Assembly (NCBI GenBank): GCA_016793885.1
Contig: JAEUHE010000093.1
Span: forward strand, 1-64,000
Reading direction: 5' to 3'
DNA from: Verrucomicrobiales bacterium
GTDB lineage: Bacteria; Verrucomicrobiota; Verrucomicrobiia; Limisphaerales; UBA11320
Length of the DNA stretch: 64,000 bases
In this document: piece after piece, positions 41,974 through 49,706 of the stretch
Numbering within the stretch: the first letter of the stretch is position 1
Layout of the letters: each line of letters begins with the position of its first letter
The notes under the pieces: model-generated
What the model saw: only the letters and a program-made list of their open reading frames with translations
Told to the model about the DNA's origin: nothing
The model's database searches: none
Made by a program: the position numbers and the translations under genes

Positions 41974-42996
41974 TTACTTAAGGTGCTCTTGCAACACCCT
42001 CAGGTTCTGGGCCATGGCCCGTTCATAAGAATCAGGCTTAAGCACGCCGTCAAAGGCTGTTTCCATGGTGTCGAGAACCGCCAGGGGAACTCCCGTATCC
42101 TGCGCCAACTGACGGGCCAACTTGGCGGGAAATTGAGGCTCGGCAAAGATCACCCGAATGCGCTGCTGCTCGATGACCCTTTTAAGTTCACCCAAATACC
42201 TTGGACTAGGCGTGACCTCCGGCGTTTGTTCGATCACTCCTACAATACGCAGCCCATAACGTTTGGCGGCATAGACAAAAGCGTCGTGAAACACCACGAC
42301 GGGCGCATTGGAGGCCGCCATGAGACCAGTAGCATAATCCCGGTGAATGGCATCAAGCCGTCGCGAAAATCCATCCGCGTTTGCGGCGTAGCCCGAGGCA
42401 TTGGCAGGATCGGCCTGCTGAAGAGCCCGGAGGATGTTGGTAACGGCATATTTGGCCAGAAGCGGATCTAACCACAGGTGGGGGTTCGCATCCCCCGCAT
42501 GATCGTGCGCGTGACTATCCCCGCCATCCACGATGTGCAAGGTTGGAACAGAGCGGATGAGCTCGGAGTTAAGCCCCTTCCAGACCTCAACCACCGTAAG
42601 CTGCTTGCGACGCACTCGAGACCGAACGAGCTTTTCATGCCAAGACTCTAATTGGAGCCCGTTGAGGACCAGCAAGTCGGCCGTCCGAAGCTTTTTCTCA
42701 TCACTGGGTGTAGGCTGGTAATCGTGGGGCCCCACGTTCGCGGGAAGCAGATTCGCCACCTGGGCCAAATCCCCTGCAATGTTGGCTGTGAAGCAATAGA
42801 TGGGAAGAAAGGAGGTCAGCACCTGAAGTCGCTTTGGCGCACCGCCCGCCGCTGGCTCGGCAGCCGCCAGGTTGCCGAGCGCCCCCAAAAACGCGAGCAG
42901 CGCACTCAGAGTCAACCAGCGAAGCTCATTCCATCGAGTCGCCTCCAGGGCCAGCTTCCCAGGCTCACGGACGGCCAAATTGCTGTCAGTTTTCAT
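41974..42996 (-). CDS. znuA: Zinc ABC transporter substrate-binding protein
   Basis: The ATG at 42996 has AGGA six bases upstream and is followed by a basic region and a signal segment (LTLSALLAFLGALGNLAAA); 340 residues. Ligand-type motifs of cluster A-I proteins: VGPHDYQPTP, NPHLWLDPLL and VVFHDAFVY, with a late glutamate/aspartate in IFAEPQF. A short His/Asp-rich loop, DGGDSHAHDHAGDANPH, precedes the second histidine, typical of zinc rather than manganese binders. It captures zinc in the periplasm for ZnuBC. It is first in the znuACB-zur operon. Confidence 0.93.
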   Translation of the reverse strand: MKTDSNLAVREPGKLALEATRWNELRWLTLSALLAFLGALGNLAAAEPAAGGAPKRLQVLTSFLPIYCFTANIAGDLAQVANLLPANVGPHDYQPTPSDEKKLRTADLLVLNGLQLESWHEKLVRSRVRRKQLTVVEVWKGLNSELIRSVPTLHIVDGGDSHAHDHAGDANPHLWLDPLLAKYAVTNILRALQQADPANASGYAANADGFSRRLDAIHRDYATGLMAASNAPVVVFHDAFVYAAKRYGLRIVGVIEQTPEVTPSPRYLGELKRVIEQQRIRVIFAEPQFPAKLARQLAQDTGVPLAVLDTMETAFDGVLKPDSYERAMAQNLRVLQEHLK

Positions 42997-43123
42997 AACA
43001 GGTCCTGCCTTCATCCACCCAAACTCACCAACCACCCTCGCCTTTGCTCAGGCATCTCTCATCTCCGACCCGGCATCCATTTCTGCCACACATTCCGCCC
43101 TAAGTTCGGCTAGAGATGGAAAT

Positions 43124-43140
43124 TTGCAAACGATTTGCAA
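43124..43140. promoter_or_regulatory. Probable Zur operator upstream of znuA
   Basis: TTGCAAA (43124-43130), CGA, TTTGCAA (43134-43140) is a perfect 7-3-7 inverted repeat, 127 bases before the znuA start codon and after the terminator of the ribosomal-protein genes. Size and symmetry suit a Fur-family dimer site. That it binds this Zur is inferred from position; the consensus in this phylum is not known to me. Confidence 0.6.
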
Positions 43141-43155
43141 CGACTAACCCCAAAA

Positions 43156-43177
43156 AACCCGCAACGGAGTGCGGGTT
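43156..43177 (-). terminator. Terminator between rpsR and znuA
   Basis: On the minus strand AACCCGCA (43170-43177) pairs with TGCGGGTT (43156-43163) around a six-base loop, followed by TTTT. It separates the dksA-like/rpmG/rpsR transcript from the znu operon. Confidence 0.85.
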
Positions 43178-43194
43178 AAAGTCAGGCTGGCGCC

Positions 43195-43458
43195 TTACTT
43201 CATGAGCAGCATCTGGCGAGACCGCTTAATGGCCCTGTTCAAGGCGCGTTGGTAGTGAGCAGGCAGGCCCGTGTACTTCCGCGGAAGGATACGGCCCTGG
43301 TCGGTCACAAACTGACGCAGCAAGGTGGTATTTTTGAAATCAAGCGCGTCGACCGTAAAGTCGATCTTGGGCTTGGGACGGGGAGTCCGCTTTTCCATGG
43401 ATGGCCGGCCACCTTTGGAGGCGCGGTCCTTACGGTCGGTATTGGTCTTGCGAGGCAT
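43195..43458 (-). CDS. rpsR: 30S ribosomal protein bS18, cysteine-free
   Basis: The 87-residue protein matches bS18 in its second half (KNTTLLRQFVTDQGRILPRK, then YQRALNRAIKRSRQMLLM). It has a longer basic N-terminus (MPRKTNTDRKDRASKGGRP). It contains no cysteine at all, so it is the zinc-free (C-minus) form. It sits on the platform of the 30S subunit near bS6. It starts five bases after rpmG ends. Whether a second, zinc-binding rpsR exists elsewhere cannot be told here. Confidence 0.93.
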   Translation of the reverse strand: MPRKTNTDRKDRASKGGRPSMEKRTPRPKPKIDFTVDALDFKNTTLLRQFVTDQGRILPRKYTGLPAHYQRALNRAIKRSRQMLLMK

Positions 43459-43463
43459 AATGC

Positions 43464-43631
43464 TTACTTAATTTCACGGTGCAAAGTGTGGCGCCGCAGG
43501 AAAGGATTGTATTTCTTGAGCTCAATCTTCTCCGTTTGAAGCTTCTTGTTGCGGGTGGTGGTATACCGCGAAGGGGGTTTCCCCTCTTTGCGCGCTTCAC
43601 TGCATTCGATGGTAACTATTTCTCGAGGCAT
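43464..43631 (-). CDS. rpmG: 50S ribosomal protein bL33, zinc-free type
   Basis: A 55-residue frame, [18 protein letters not shown] to HTLHREIK, is a full bL33: the TRNKK and [10 protein letters not shown] segments are typical. It has only one cysteine (C10), where zinc-binding bL33 has two CxxC pairs, so it is the C-minus type. It lies 20 bases after the DksA-like gene and five before rpsR, on the same strand and surely co-transcribed. Confidence 0.93.
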   Translation of the reverse strand: MPREIVTIECSEARKEGKPPSRYTTTRNKKLQTEKIELKKYNPFLRRHTLHREIK

Positions 43632-43651
43632 AAATCGTTAGTTAAAAATCG

Positions 43652-44245
43652 TTATTCTTTCTCTTTGGCCGGCTTCTCTTCCACTTCATCGTCTTCCTCA
43701 ATCTCAATCGGGCTGGAGGTATCCACCGTGCCGAGATTTCCCAACTTACGCTGACGCAAGGCTCCTTCTCGCTCCAATTGAGCCTGAGCCTCAACCGTAA
43801 ACCGAGTCCAGGGAATCGCTTCCAGCCGAGCCTTGGGGATCAACTTCGAAGTCAATTCGCAAGTGCCGTAAGTACCCTTCTCGATCCGTTTCAAAGCCTC
43901 TTCGATCTCATAGATCGCATCCTGATCCGATGAAAGCAGACTGAGCGCAAAATCGCGATCGAAATTATCAGTTCCTGAATCAGCCATGTGAAGGCTGTAA
44001 TTATCCATCTCCTCAGCCGATTCCTTGGCTAACCCATCCATTTGGTTCAGGAGACGCTCACGCAGATCGATCAGGTTTTCATGGTATTTGACCCATTCCG
44101 GCTTGATCTTCTTGGCTGGCGAGGGGGCCAACTTGCCCACCCGAGCCCCAGTACCGAGAATCGCCGCTGAGGTCGCATTACCCGTCTTCGGCTTCACTGC
44201 GTGGGTCGTATCACCCTTCTTCTCGGTCTTTTTCTTATTTGTCAC
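43652..44245 (-). CDS. TraR/DksA family protein lacking the zinc-finger cysteines
   Basis: The 197-residue protein starts with GTG and has a Lys/Ala-rich N-terminal extension of about 50 residues, a coiled-coil region (about 55-125) with DNFDRDFALSLLSSDQDAIY, and the DksA end pattern GTYGTCELTSKLIPKARLEAIPW (split around residue 130) with TRFTVEAQ. The four zinc cysteines of DksA are reduced to one: C-x-x-T in place of C-x-x-C, and A in place of the last ones. Zinc-independent DksA2 of Pseudomonas has a similar C/T arrangement. It would bind the RNA polymerase secondary channel and modulate initiation. Many proteins of this phylum may carry this form by default. It leads the rpmG-rpsR transcript. 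Confidence 0.85.
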   Translation of the reverse strand: MTNKKKTEKKGDTTHAVKPKTGNATSAAILGTGARVGKLAPSPAKKIKPEWVKYHENLIDLRERLLNQMDGLAKESAEEMDNYSLHMADSGTDNFDRDFALSLLSSDQDAIYEIEEALKRIEKGTYGTCELTSKLIPKARLEAIPWTRFTVEAQAQLEREGALRQRKLGNLGTVDTSSPIEIEEDDEVEEKPAKEKE

Positions 44246-44539
44246 AGCTATTACGTTCTAGGTGTTACGTCGTCCCTCCTCCCATTTCGGGGAGCCTCAT
44301 GTCCGTAATTGAGCCTCACGGAGGGTGCGGGAATGTACCAAACGAACTCAAATAATCTACTAAAATGTGAGACTATTTTGGATTCTTGGGGGTCGGATGG
44401 CCAGTTTTGGCGTTTAGCCCCCCCGATCCACCGCCTTTCAGGCCAAAGAGGGGGGGATTCCCCGATCCACAGCCAGAGTTTAGCAGCTTCTGGACCGAAA
44501 GCAAAACCGGCTCAAATCCAGACAGGCAAACGTAGGCTA

Positions 44540-45595
44540 TCAGCGACTCAGAATCCGCCGAGCCTCGGCGACCGAATCCTTCTCCTGACGCAGAAACAGG
44601 GTATAGGTGTTGGTCTGAGCTATCATTTGCCCGGGTCGCAGAGGTTCCAAGGGCGAAAGCAGCTCCAGTTCAACATACGCCAATGGATCAGGGTTCGTAT
44701 AGACCTCAGCACTGCAGCCCTTATCCGGATAGAAACCCTCCGGGCGGCGGGGCGAATCCACCCGTAGCGCTACGCGCTCCCCCAACCAGATGAGGGTCCC
44801 CGCATCGTTGCCGATCTTGTGCGAGGCCTTGGGATTGCGCGTCAGCCGGATCCAATCGTCATCCACCTGAAGGTCCGGGGGCGGAAGCTCCGACTGCAAA
44901 TCGTAGCCGTTACCGAAGTGGCCAGGCTTAATGCGTGGAACGAGGACTGCAACGGGCTCCCGGAGCTGGGTGATCGACCAAATGGCCACCAGGTTGGTGA
45001 GCGATGTCTCGCTGACCTTATGATACCGGGTCACCACGATCATCCTCGCCTGCAAGGGATCCAGGCGAATCTCGCGCTCCCAACGAATGCCATAATGAGC
45101 GTCCACTGCAGACTTGAGCAACACCCGATCGCCGACCACTTCCACCTCCACCGACTCCGAATCAAACCCCGGGGGAGGCGGCCAGGCTCGCGGGGTCCAC
45201 TGCGCCCATTCGGATTGAGGGGCAGGCCACACCTTGTCGCCTCCAAAATTCACCCACTCGGCCGCCAATGGATCAGGGCTTTTCCCGCGTAAGGCCGGAT
45301 TTTCCCAAAAGGGTCCACTCTCGCCCAGGAAGCGGAACTGCATGATTCGGCCGATGGAGGGCACCACCACCACCTCCGCCTGCTCATTCACCATCGAAAG
45401 GGCATTCGTCCACCCTTCATAATTGATCCGTCGGATGCTCACCGAGGACGGGGGGTTCCGATCTCCTAGAAACTCTCGATAGAGCACGGCCAATGGGATC
45501 AAAACCAAAACGGCCACGGTAAAGGAGACGAGCTGCTGCCGAAGTGACGGGAGGCCGCTCGTCCCACCCGAAACAGGAGACGGGCTGGTTGACAT
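44540..45595 (-). CDS. DUF4380-like membrane-anchored protein
   Basis: The ATG at 45595 (MSTSPSPVSG) is chosen over an upstream frame; 351 residues. One membrane span (LVSFTVAVLVLIPLAVLY) near residue 25-45 anchors it. The outer part has the pattern of DUF4380/galactose-mutarotase-like proteins: VVVVPSIGRIMQFRFLG, NPALRGKSPDP, and NFGGDKVWPAPQSEW, with a later YHKVSETSL. These are beta-sandwich proteins linked to sugars; no enzyme activity is proven. It is followed on the same strand by nothing close and preceded by aroG with a 107-base gap. Between 44246 and 44539 I see no gene, only C/G runs and a repeated GATCCAC. Confidence 0.75.
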   Translation of the reverse strand: MSTSPSPVSGGTSGLPSLRQQLVSFTVAVLVLIPLAVLYREFLGDRNPPSSVSIRRINYEGWTNALSMVNEQAEVVVVPSIGRIMQFRFLGESGPFWENPALRGKSPDPLAAEWVNFGGDKVWPAPQSEWAQWTPRAWPPPPGFDSESVEVEVVGDRVLLKSAVDAHYGIRWEREIRLDPLQARMIVVTRYHKVSETSLTNLVAIWSITQLREPVAVLVPRIKPGHFGNGYDLQSELPPPDLQVDDDWIRLTRNPKASHKIGNDAGTLIWLGERVALRVDSPRRPEGFYPDKGCSAEVYTNPDPLAYVELELLSPLEPLRPGQMIAQTNTYTLFLRQEKDSVAEARRILSR

Positions 45596-45702
45596 GGGGA
45601 GGAGCCTTGAGGTCTCCGACGGAATGTGCAATCCCAAAGAGAGCCCCAGCCCCCGCAACCGGTCGGCCCCTTCCCCGCCCCGACTCGGAGTCGGCGTGAT
45701 GG

Positions 45703-46773
45703 CTAGCGGGTCGCTGCCGGAGCCTGAGCCCGACTCAACACCGTATGGGCATGACGAAGCATCCGCTCAGTGGTATCCCACCCGACACAGGCGTCGGTGA
45801 TGGAAACCCCGTACTTCAACTCCGACAGATTGGCTGGAATAGGCTGGTTGCCATCATTCAGGTGGCTCTCAACCATCAGGCCGATCACAGCGGTATTGCC
45901 CTCCGCGCGCTGCGCAACAGCATTCTGGAGCACCTCCTCCTGACGCGTGTGCAGCTTACCCGAATTGGCATGACTGCAGTCCACCATCAGAGCCGGCCGA
46001 AGCTGACTCTTTTTCAGCTGTTCCACGGCCGACGCAATGCTGGCCGCGTCATAATTAGTGGCTAGGCGCCCTCCACGGAGCACCACGTGGCCATCCGGAT
46101 TGCCGGTTGTCCTGACCATGCTGGTGACTCCATCCGGGTCGATTCCAAGAAAGTTATGAGGGTGCATCGCTGCCTTCATGGCATCGATGGCGATTTGAAG
46201 CCCGCCATCCGTACCGTTCTTGAATCCGACCGGCATCGACAGCCCACTGGCCATCTCTCGGTGGGTCTGGGATTCGGTGGTGCGTGCGCCAATCGCTGCC
46301 CAGGTGACCAGGTCTGCCAGGTATTGAGGAGTGATCGGATCCAAAAACTCTGTTCCGGCAGGCAGGCCTAGTTCATTGGCCTGGAGGAGGAGTTGGCGGG
46401 CGGTTCTCAGTCCAGTCTCGATGTCGTATGTCCCGTCGAGATGCGGATCATTGATCAACCCTTTCCACCCGATGGTGGTGCGCGGCTTTTCGAAATAAAC
46501 CCGCATCACCAGGAAAAGCGTGTCCTGCAGCTCCGTGCGCAAACGGTTTAACCGCTCGGCATACTCCATCGCCGCGGCCGGATCATGAATGGAACAGGGC
46601 CCAATCACGACCAGCAAGCGGGGGTCCTGCTGGTTAAGGATGCGCTGCACGTCGCAACGACCGCTCACAACCGTGCGGTTGGCAGACTCGGTCATCGGCA
46701 ACGAGAGCTTCAAGGCACTCGGCGCCGTCAACCGCGAGGTCTGACGGACTCGGAGATTATTTGTTGGCTGCAT
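45703..46773 (-). CDS. aroG: 3-deoxy-7-phosphoheptulonate synthase, class I
   Basis: The ATG at 46773 ([15 protein letters not shown]) is taken as the start; 356 residues. The enzyme joins phosphoenolpyruvate and erythrose 4-phosphate in the first step of the shikimate pathway. Motifs: [54 protein letters not shown] and [11 protein letters not shown]. Length and motifs fit the AroF/G/H (type I-alpha) group; which feedback type it is cannot be read off. The gene is divergent from the amidohydrolase at 46943 and leads no obvious operon. Confidence 0.94.
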   Translation of the reverse strand: MQPTNNLRVRQTSRLTAPSALKLSLPMTESANRTVVSGRCDVQRILNQQDPRLLVVIGPCSIHDPAAAMEYAERLNRLRTELQDTLFLVMRVYFEKPRTTIGWKGLINDPHLDGTYDIETGLRTARQLLLQANELGLPAGTEFLDPITPQYLADLVTWAAIGARTTESQTHREMASGLSMPVGFKNGTDGGLQIAIDAMKAAMHPHNFLGIDPDGVTSMVRTTGNPDGHVVLRGGRLATNYDAASIASAVEQLKKSQLRPALMVDCSHANSGKLHTRQEEVLQNAVAQRAEGNTAVIGLMVESHLNDGNQPIPANLSELKYGVSITDACVGWDTTERMLRHAHTVLSRAQAPAATR

Positions 46774-46942
46774 AAGACAATGGGCCCCAACCACTCGGCC
46801 TGCGCTGCTAGTCGCCAGGGATGGAACACCCCTAATAAACCACTTTATGAAGGAAAGTGAAACGGGATTTTGTAGCTTTCTGAGGGAGCCAAAAACGGAG
46901 CTTGCACCGCCGATCGAGAGCCCTTATCGACACCTCTCGAAT

Positions 46943-47794
46943 ATGCGAATCGATGCGCACCAGCACTTTTGGAACCTGAAGCAGTTTCCCCACCCCTGGA
47001 TTACCGAGAATCTCCAACCGCTGCGCCATAACTTCCTGCCCGCCGACCTCCGTCCGCTTCTGGCTCAGCATCGGCTGGACGGCTCAGTGCTCGTGCAAAC
47101 CTTTGGATCCTTGGAGGAAACCCGGTGGTTCCTTTCCCTGGCGACTCAACACGAGTTCATCCTGGGCGTGGTCGGCTGGGTTGACCTGCAGGATCCTGGC
47201 GTCGGCGACACCCTCGATGCGCTAGCGGATCACCCCAAGCTGGTCGGCATCCGGCACGTGGTCCATGATGAACCCGACCCCCAATGGCTCACGCGCCCGG
47301 AAGTGCTTCGAGGACTGGAAGAACTGGCTCGCCGCAAACTTCCCTATGACTTGCTGCTCCGCCCCCCGCACCTCCCGGCAGCCATCGAGGTGGCTCGGCG
47401 GTTTCCCACGCTTCCACTCGTGGTGGACCATATCGCCAAACCCAGGATCGCCTCCCTAGGATGGGACGATTGGGCGGAGGCCTTCGCCGCTCTGGCGCGC
47501 TTTCCTTCAGTCTACTGCAAGCTCTCCGGGATGATCACCGAAGCGTCCTGGTCCGGGTGGAAACCATCCGATCTGCACCGGTACGTGGATCATGCGCTCC
47601 AACACTTCGGCCCTGAACGGTTGATGTTTGGGAGCGACTGGCCGGTTTGCTTGCTGGCGGGAAGCTACGCGAGGGTGGTCGAAGGTCTGGAGGCGAACCT
47701 CTCCCCACTCAAGGCTCAGGATCAGGACCGCATCTGGGGAGGAACAGCTCAACAGTTCTACCGGCTTTCCACCGCAGCCGGTCAACTCTTTTAA
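46943..47794 (+). CDS. Lactonase-type amidohydrolase (COG3618)
   Basis: The ATG at 46943 begins MRIDAHQHFWNL, the family start; the frame upstream is spurious; 283 residues. It is a TIM-barrel metal hydrolase: DAHQHFW gives the HxH pair, IRHVVHDE the third histidine region, LVVDHIAKP the fourth and FGSDWPVC the aspartate. Relatives hydrolyse sugar lactones such as fucono- and rhamnono-1,4-lactone or 4-sulfomuconolactone. The substrate here is unknown; no sugar-catabolic gene is nearby. Its last four bases overlap the end of cheB on the other strand. Confidence 0.9.
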   Translation: MRIDAHQHFWNLKQFPHPWITENLQPLRHNFLPADLRPLLAQHRLDGSVLVQTFGSLEETRWFLSLATQHEFILGVVGWVDLQDPGVGDTLDALADHPKLVGIRHVVHDEPDPQWLTRPEVLRGLEELARRKLPYDLLLRPPHLPAAIEVARRFPTLPLVVDHIAKPRIASLGWDDWAEAFAALARFPSVYCKLSGMITEASWSGWKPSDLHRYVDHALQHFGPERLMFGSDWPVCLLAGSYARVVEGLEANLSPLKAQDQDRIWGGTAQQFYRLSTAAGQLF

Positions 47795-48966
47795 GCCGCG
47801 AACGCGGCCCGGGCGATGCGGGCGCGGTGCTGAATGGCTCCAGCCATGTCCTTCAGTGAAACGACGTGGTGGACCACCCCCAACTCTTGGGCAGCCGCGG
47901 GCATGCCAAAGACCACGCAGCTTTTGTCGTCCTGGGCCAGATTGATGCCACCCGCCTCCTTGATCGCCTTCATGCCCAAGGCCCCATCTTTACCCATCCC
48001 GGTCAGCAGCACACCGATCGTATGGGGACCGGCGGCAACAGCTGCGCTGCGGAACAGGACATCGACCGCCGGACGTTGATGATGCTCCTCCGGCCCACGA
48101 TGCAGTCGCACCACATACTGGGTCCTTTCCCACCGGAGCTCCATATGGAACCCTCCAGGGGCCACCAGAACCAGTCCTGGGCGCACGAGATCCCCCTGCT
48201 CTGCCTCTCGAACTTCCAGGGCACAAAGGGAGTTCAACCGCTGCGCAAAGGAACGCGAGAAGACGGCCGGGATGTGCTGAACAATGCAAATGCCAGGCAT
48301 TTCCGCCGGTAGAACCGTCAGAACATCCTTGATCGCCTCGGTGCCGCCCGTGCTCGCCCCGAGAACAATCACCTGACGGGCACTGAAGCGAGCGGTGTCT
48401 GAGGCAGCCGTAGTCCGCTTCGTCTCGATACCCACCAGATCAGGCTTCCGCCCTGAGGCAAAGCTTTCGGTGGTGGGTTGGACGAGAGCATCTCCCCGCA
48501 GTCGGGGAGCCACTGACGATCCCGAGCCTTTCGTCTGCTGGTTTCGCTTGCGAAGAACAGCAGTTAACTGGCGGAGCGAGATTTGGAGGCGTTCGTTAGA
48601 ATCCTGCTCGGAAGGCGTGGCCTGCGGAAGCCCGGGAAGAACATCGATCGCCCCCGCCTCAAAAAGCGACAGCGTATACGCCGAACCCAACGAGGCGCTG
48701 TCGGAAAGAACCACCACCGGAGCCCCCGTCGCCTGAGCCACGCGACGGAGCAGTAAAATAGCATCCACTCGCGAGGTGCCCGTTTCCAGAACCACCATGT
48801 CAGGTTTATGCGGGTTGGCAGGATCCATCAGCACGAGAGGATCCTCGGACTTTCCAACCAAGGCTGTGTCCGGGATGGAAACGAGGTTTTCTGCGACGGA
48901 CAAACGCCGAGCGGCGGGCCCAGCAACCAAGAAAACTCTTAGAGCCTGTTTAGACGGGGCTGACAT
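47791..48966 (-). CDS. cheB: CheB methylesterase with degenerate receiver domain
   Basis: The ATG at 48966 (MSAPSKQALRVFL) is preferred to a TTG two codons upstream; 391 residues. The C-terminal methylesterase is intact: S205 in GASTGG, H231 in VQHIP and D327 in GMGKDGA form the catalytic triad. The N-terminal receiver (about 8-120) keeps the fold but has lost the phospho-acceptor: the usual D is E61 (VLETGT), the acidic pair after strand one is missing (VFLVAGP), and the conserved lysine is gone (LPGLP). It removes methyl groups from chemoreceptors; phospho-control as in the usual CheB seems unlikely. It is the last gene of the CheW-MCP-Sel1-CheB set. Confidence 0.9.
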   Translation of the reverse strand: MSAPSKQALRVFLVAGPAARRLSVAENLVSIPDTALVGKSEDPLVLMDPANPHKPDMVVLETGTSRVDAILLLRRVAQATGAPVVVLSDSASLGSAYTLSLFEAGAIDVLPGLPQATPSEQDSNERLQISLRQLTAVLRKRNQQTKGSGSSVAPRLRGDALVQPTTESFASGRKPDLVGIETKRTTAASDTARFSARQVIVLGASTGGTEAIKDVLTVLPAEMPGICIVQHIPAVFSRSFAQRLNSLCALEVREAEQGDLVRPGLVLVAPGGFHMELRWERTQYVVRLHRGPEEHHQRPAVDVLFRSAAVAAGPHTIGVLLTGMGKDGALGMKAIKEAGGINLAQDDKSCVVFGMPAAAQELGVVHHVVSLKDMAGAIQHRARIARAAFAA

Positions 48967-49044
48967 AGCCAATATCCGCTACCTGAAGGGAAGCACCCAC
49001 CCGTCTCGTGACGAGTTTTCACCTCCCATGGGCGCAGATTCGTC

Positions 49045-49659
49045 CTACGCCGCTGTTTTATGCATCGTTTTTGCAAAGCTGCTGTAAAGCTGGTGAAAGA
49101 GAGCTCGGGCCTGGCGCAATTCATCCAACGAGAGCGACTCCACCACGGTTTCAACGGCACCGGCCGCAACGGCGTCGCCCATCTCAGCGCTCAGGCAGAA
49201 CCAGGCATAGGCTTCCACAAGATCGACGGCCGCCCCTTTCCCCTGGGCGTAAGCCAACCCGAGGTTGAACTGGGCCACCGCATGCCCCTGCTCCGCTGCC
49301 CGACGAAACCACTTCAAGGCTTCCGTCTCGTTCTGGGCAACGCCCTGTCCGGTCGCGTAGCGGACTCCCAAGCTATCCTGGGCTCCGGCGTGGCCTTGAT
49401 CGGCCGCCTTGCGCAACCATTTCACAGCCTCCGAGACATCTTGATCGACCCCCTGTCCATTCAGGTGTCTCACGGCAAGACAGTATTGGGCTTCACTGTT
49501 GCCCTGCTCGGCCGCCTTACGAAACCATCGGGCAGCCGAAACCAGATCGGGAACCCCGCCATCGGAGTACTGACGAGCCAGCTGGAGTTGGGCAATCGCC
49601 TCCCCCGCCTCGGCTCTACCTTTCAGATCGCTAGTCGCATTCTTTTTTTCATCGGACAT
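49045..49659 (-). CDS. Sel1-like repeat protein
   Basis: The ATG at 49659 (MSDEKKNATSDLKGRA) is preferred over 49692; 204 residues. Four Sel1-like repeats are clear from about residues 10 to 160, each with the AEQGNSEAQYCLA or ADQGHAGAQDSLG kind of helix and a GVDQD/GVAQN turn. The last part is helical (LSLDELRQARALFHQLY). No signal peptide is seen, so it is cytoplasmic. Sel1 proteins are scaffolds; placed between a chemoreceptor gene and cheB, it may tie into the same signalling array. Confidence 0.88.
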   Translation of the reverse strand: MSDEKKNATSDLKGRAEAGEAIAQLQLARQYSDGGVPDLVSAARWFRKAAEQGNSEAQYCLAVRHLNGQGVDQDVSEAVKWLRKAADQGHAGAQDSLGVRYATGQGVAQNETEALKWFRRAAEQGHAVAQFNLGLAYAQGKGAAVDLVEAYAWFCLSAEMGDAVAAGAVETVVESLSLDELRQARALFHQLYSSFAKTMHKTAA

Positions 49660-49706
49660 GACACCCCACTCCTCTCCTTGTTTACCCCCCACAGCTCACC
49701 ACTCGC

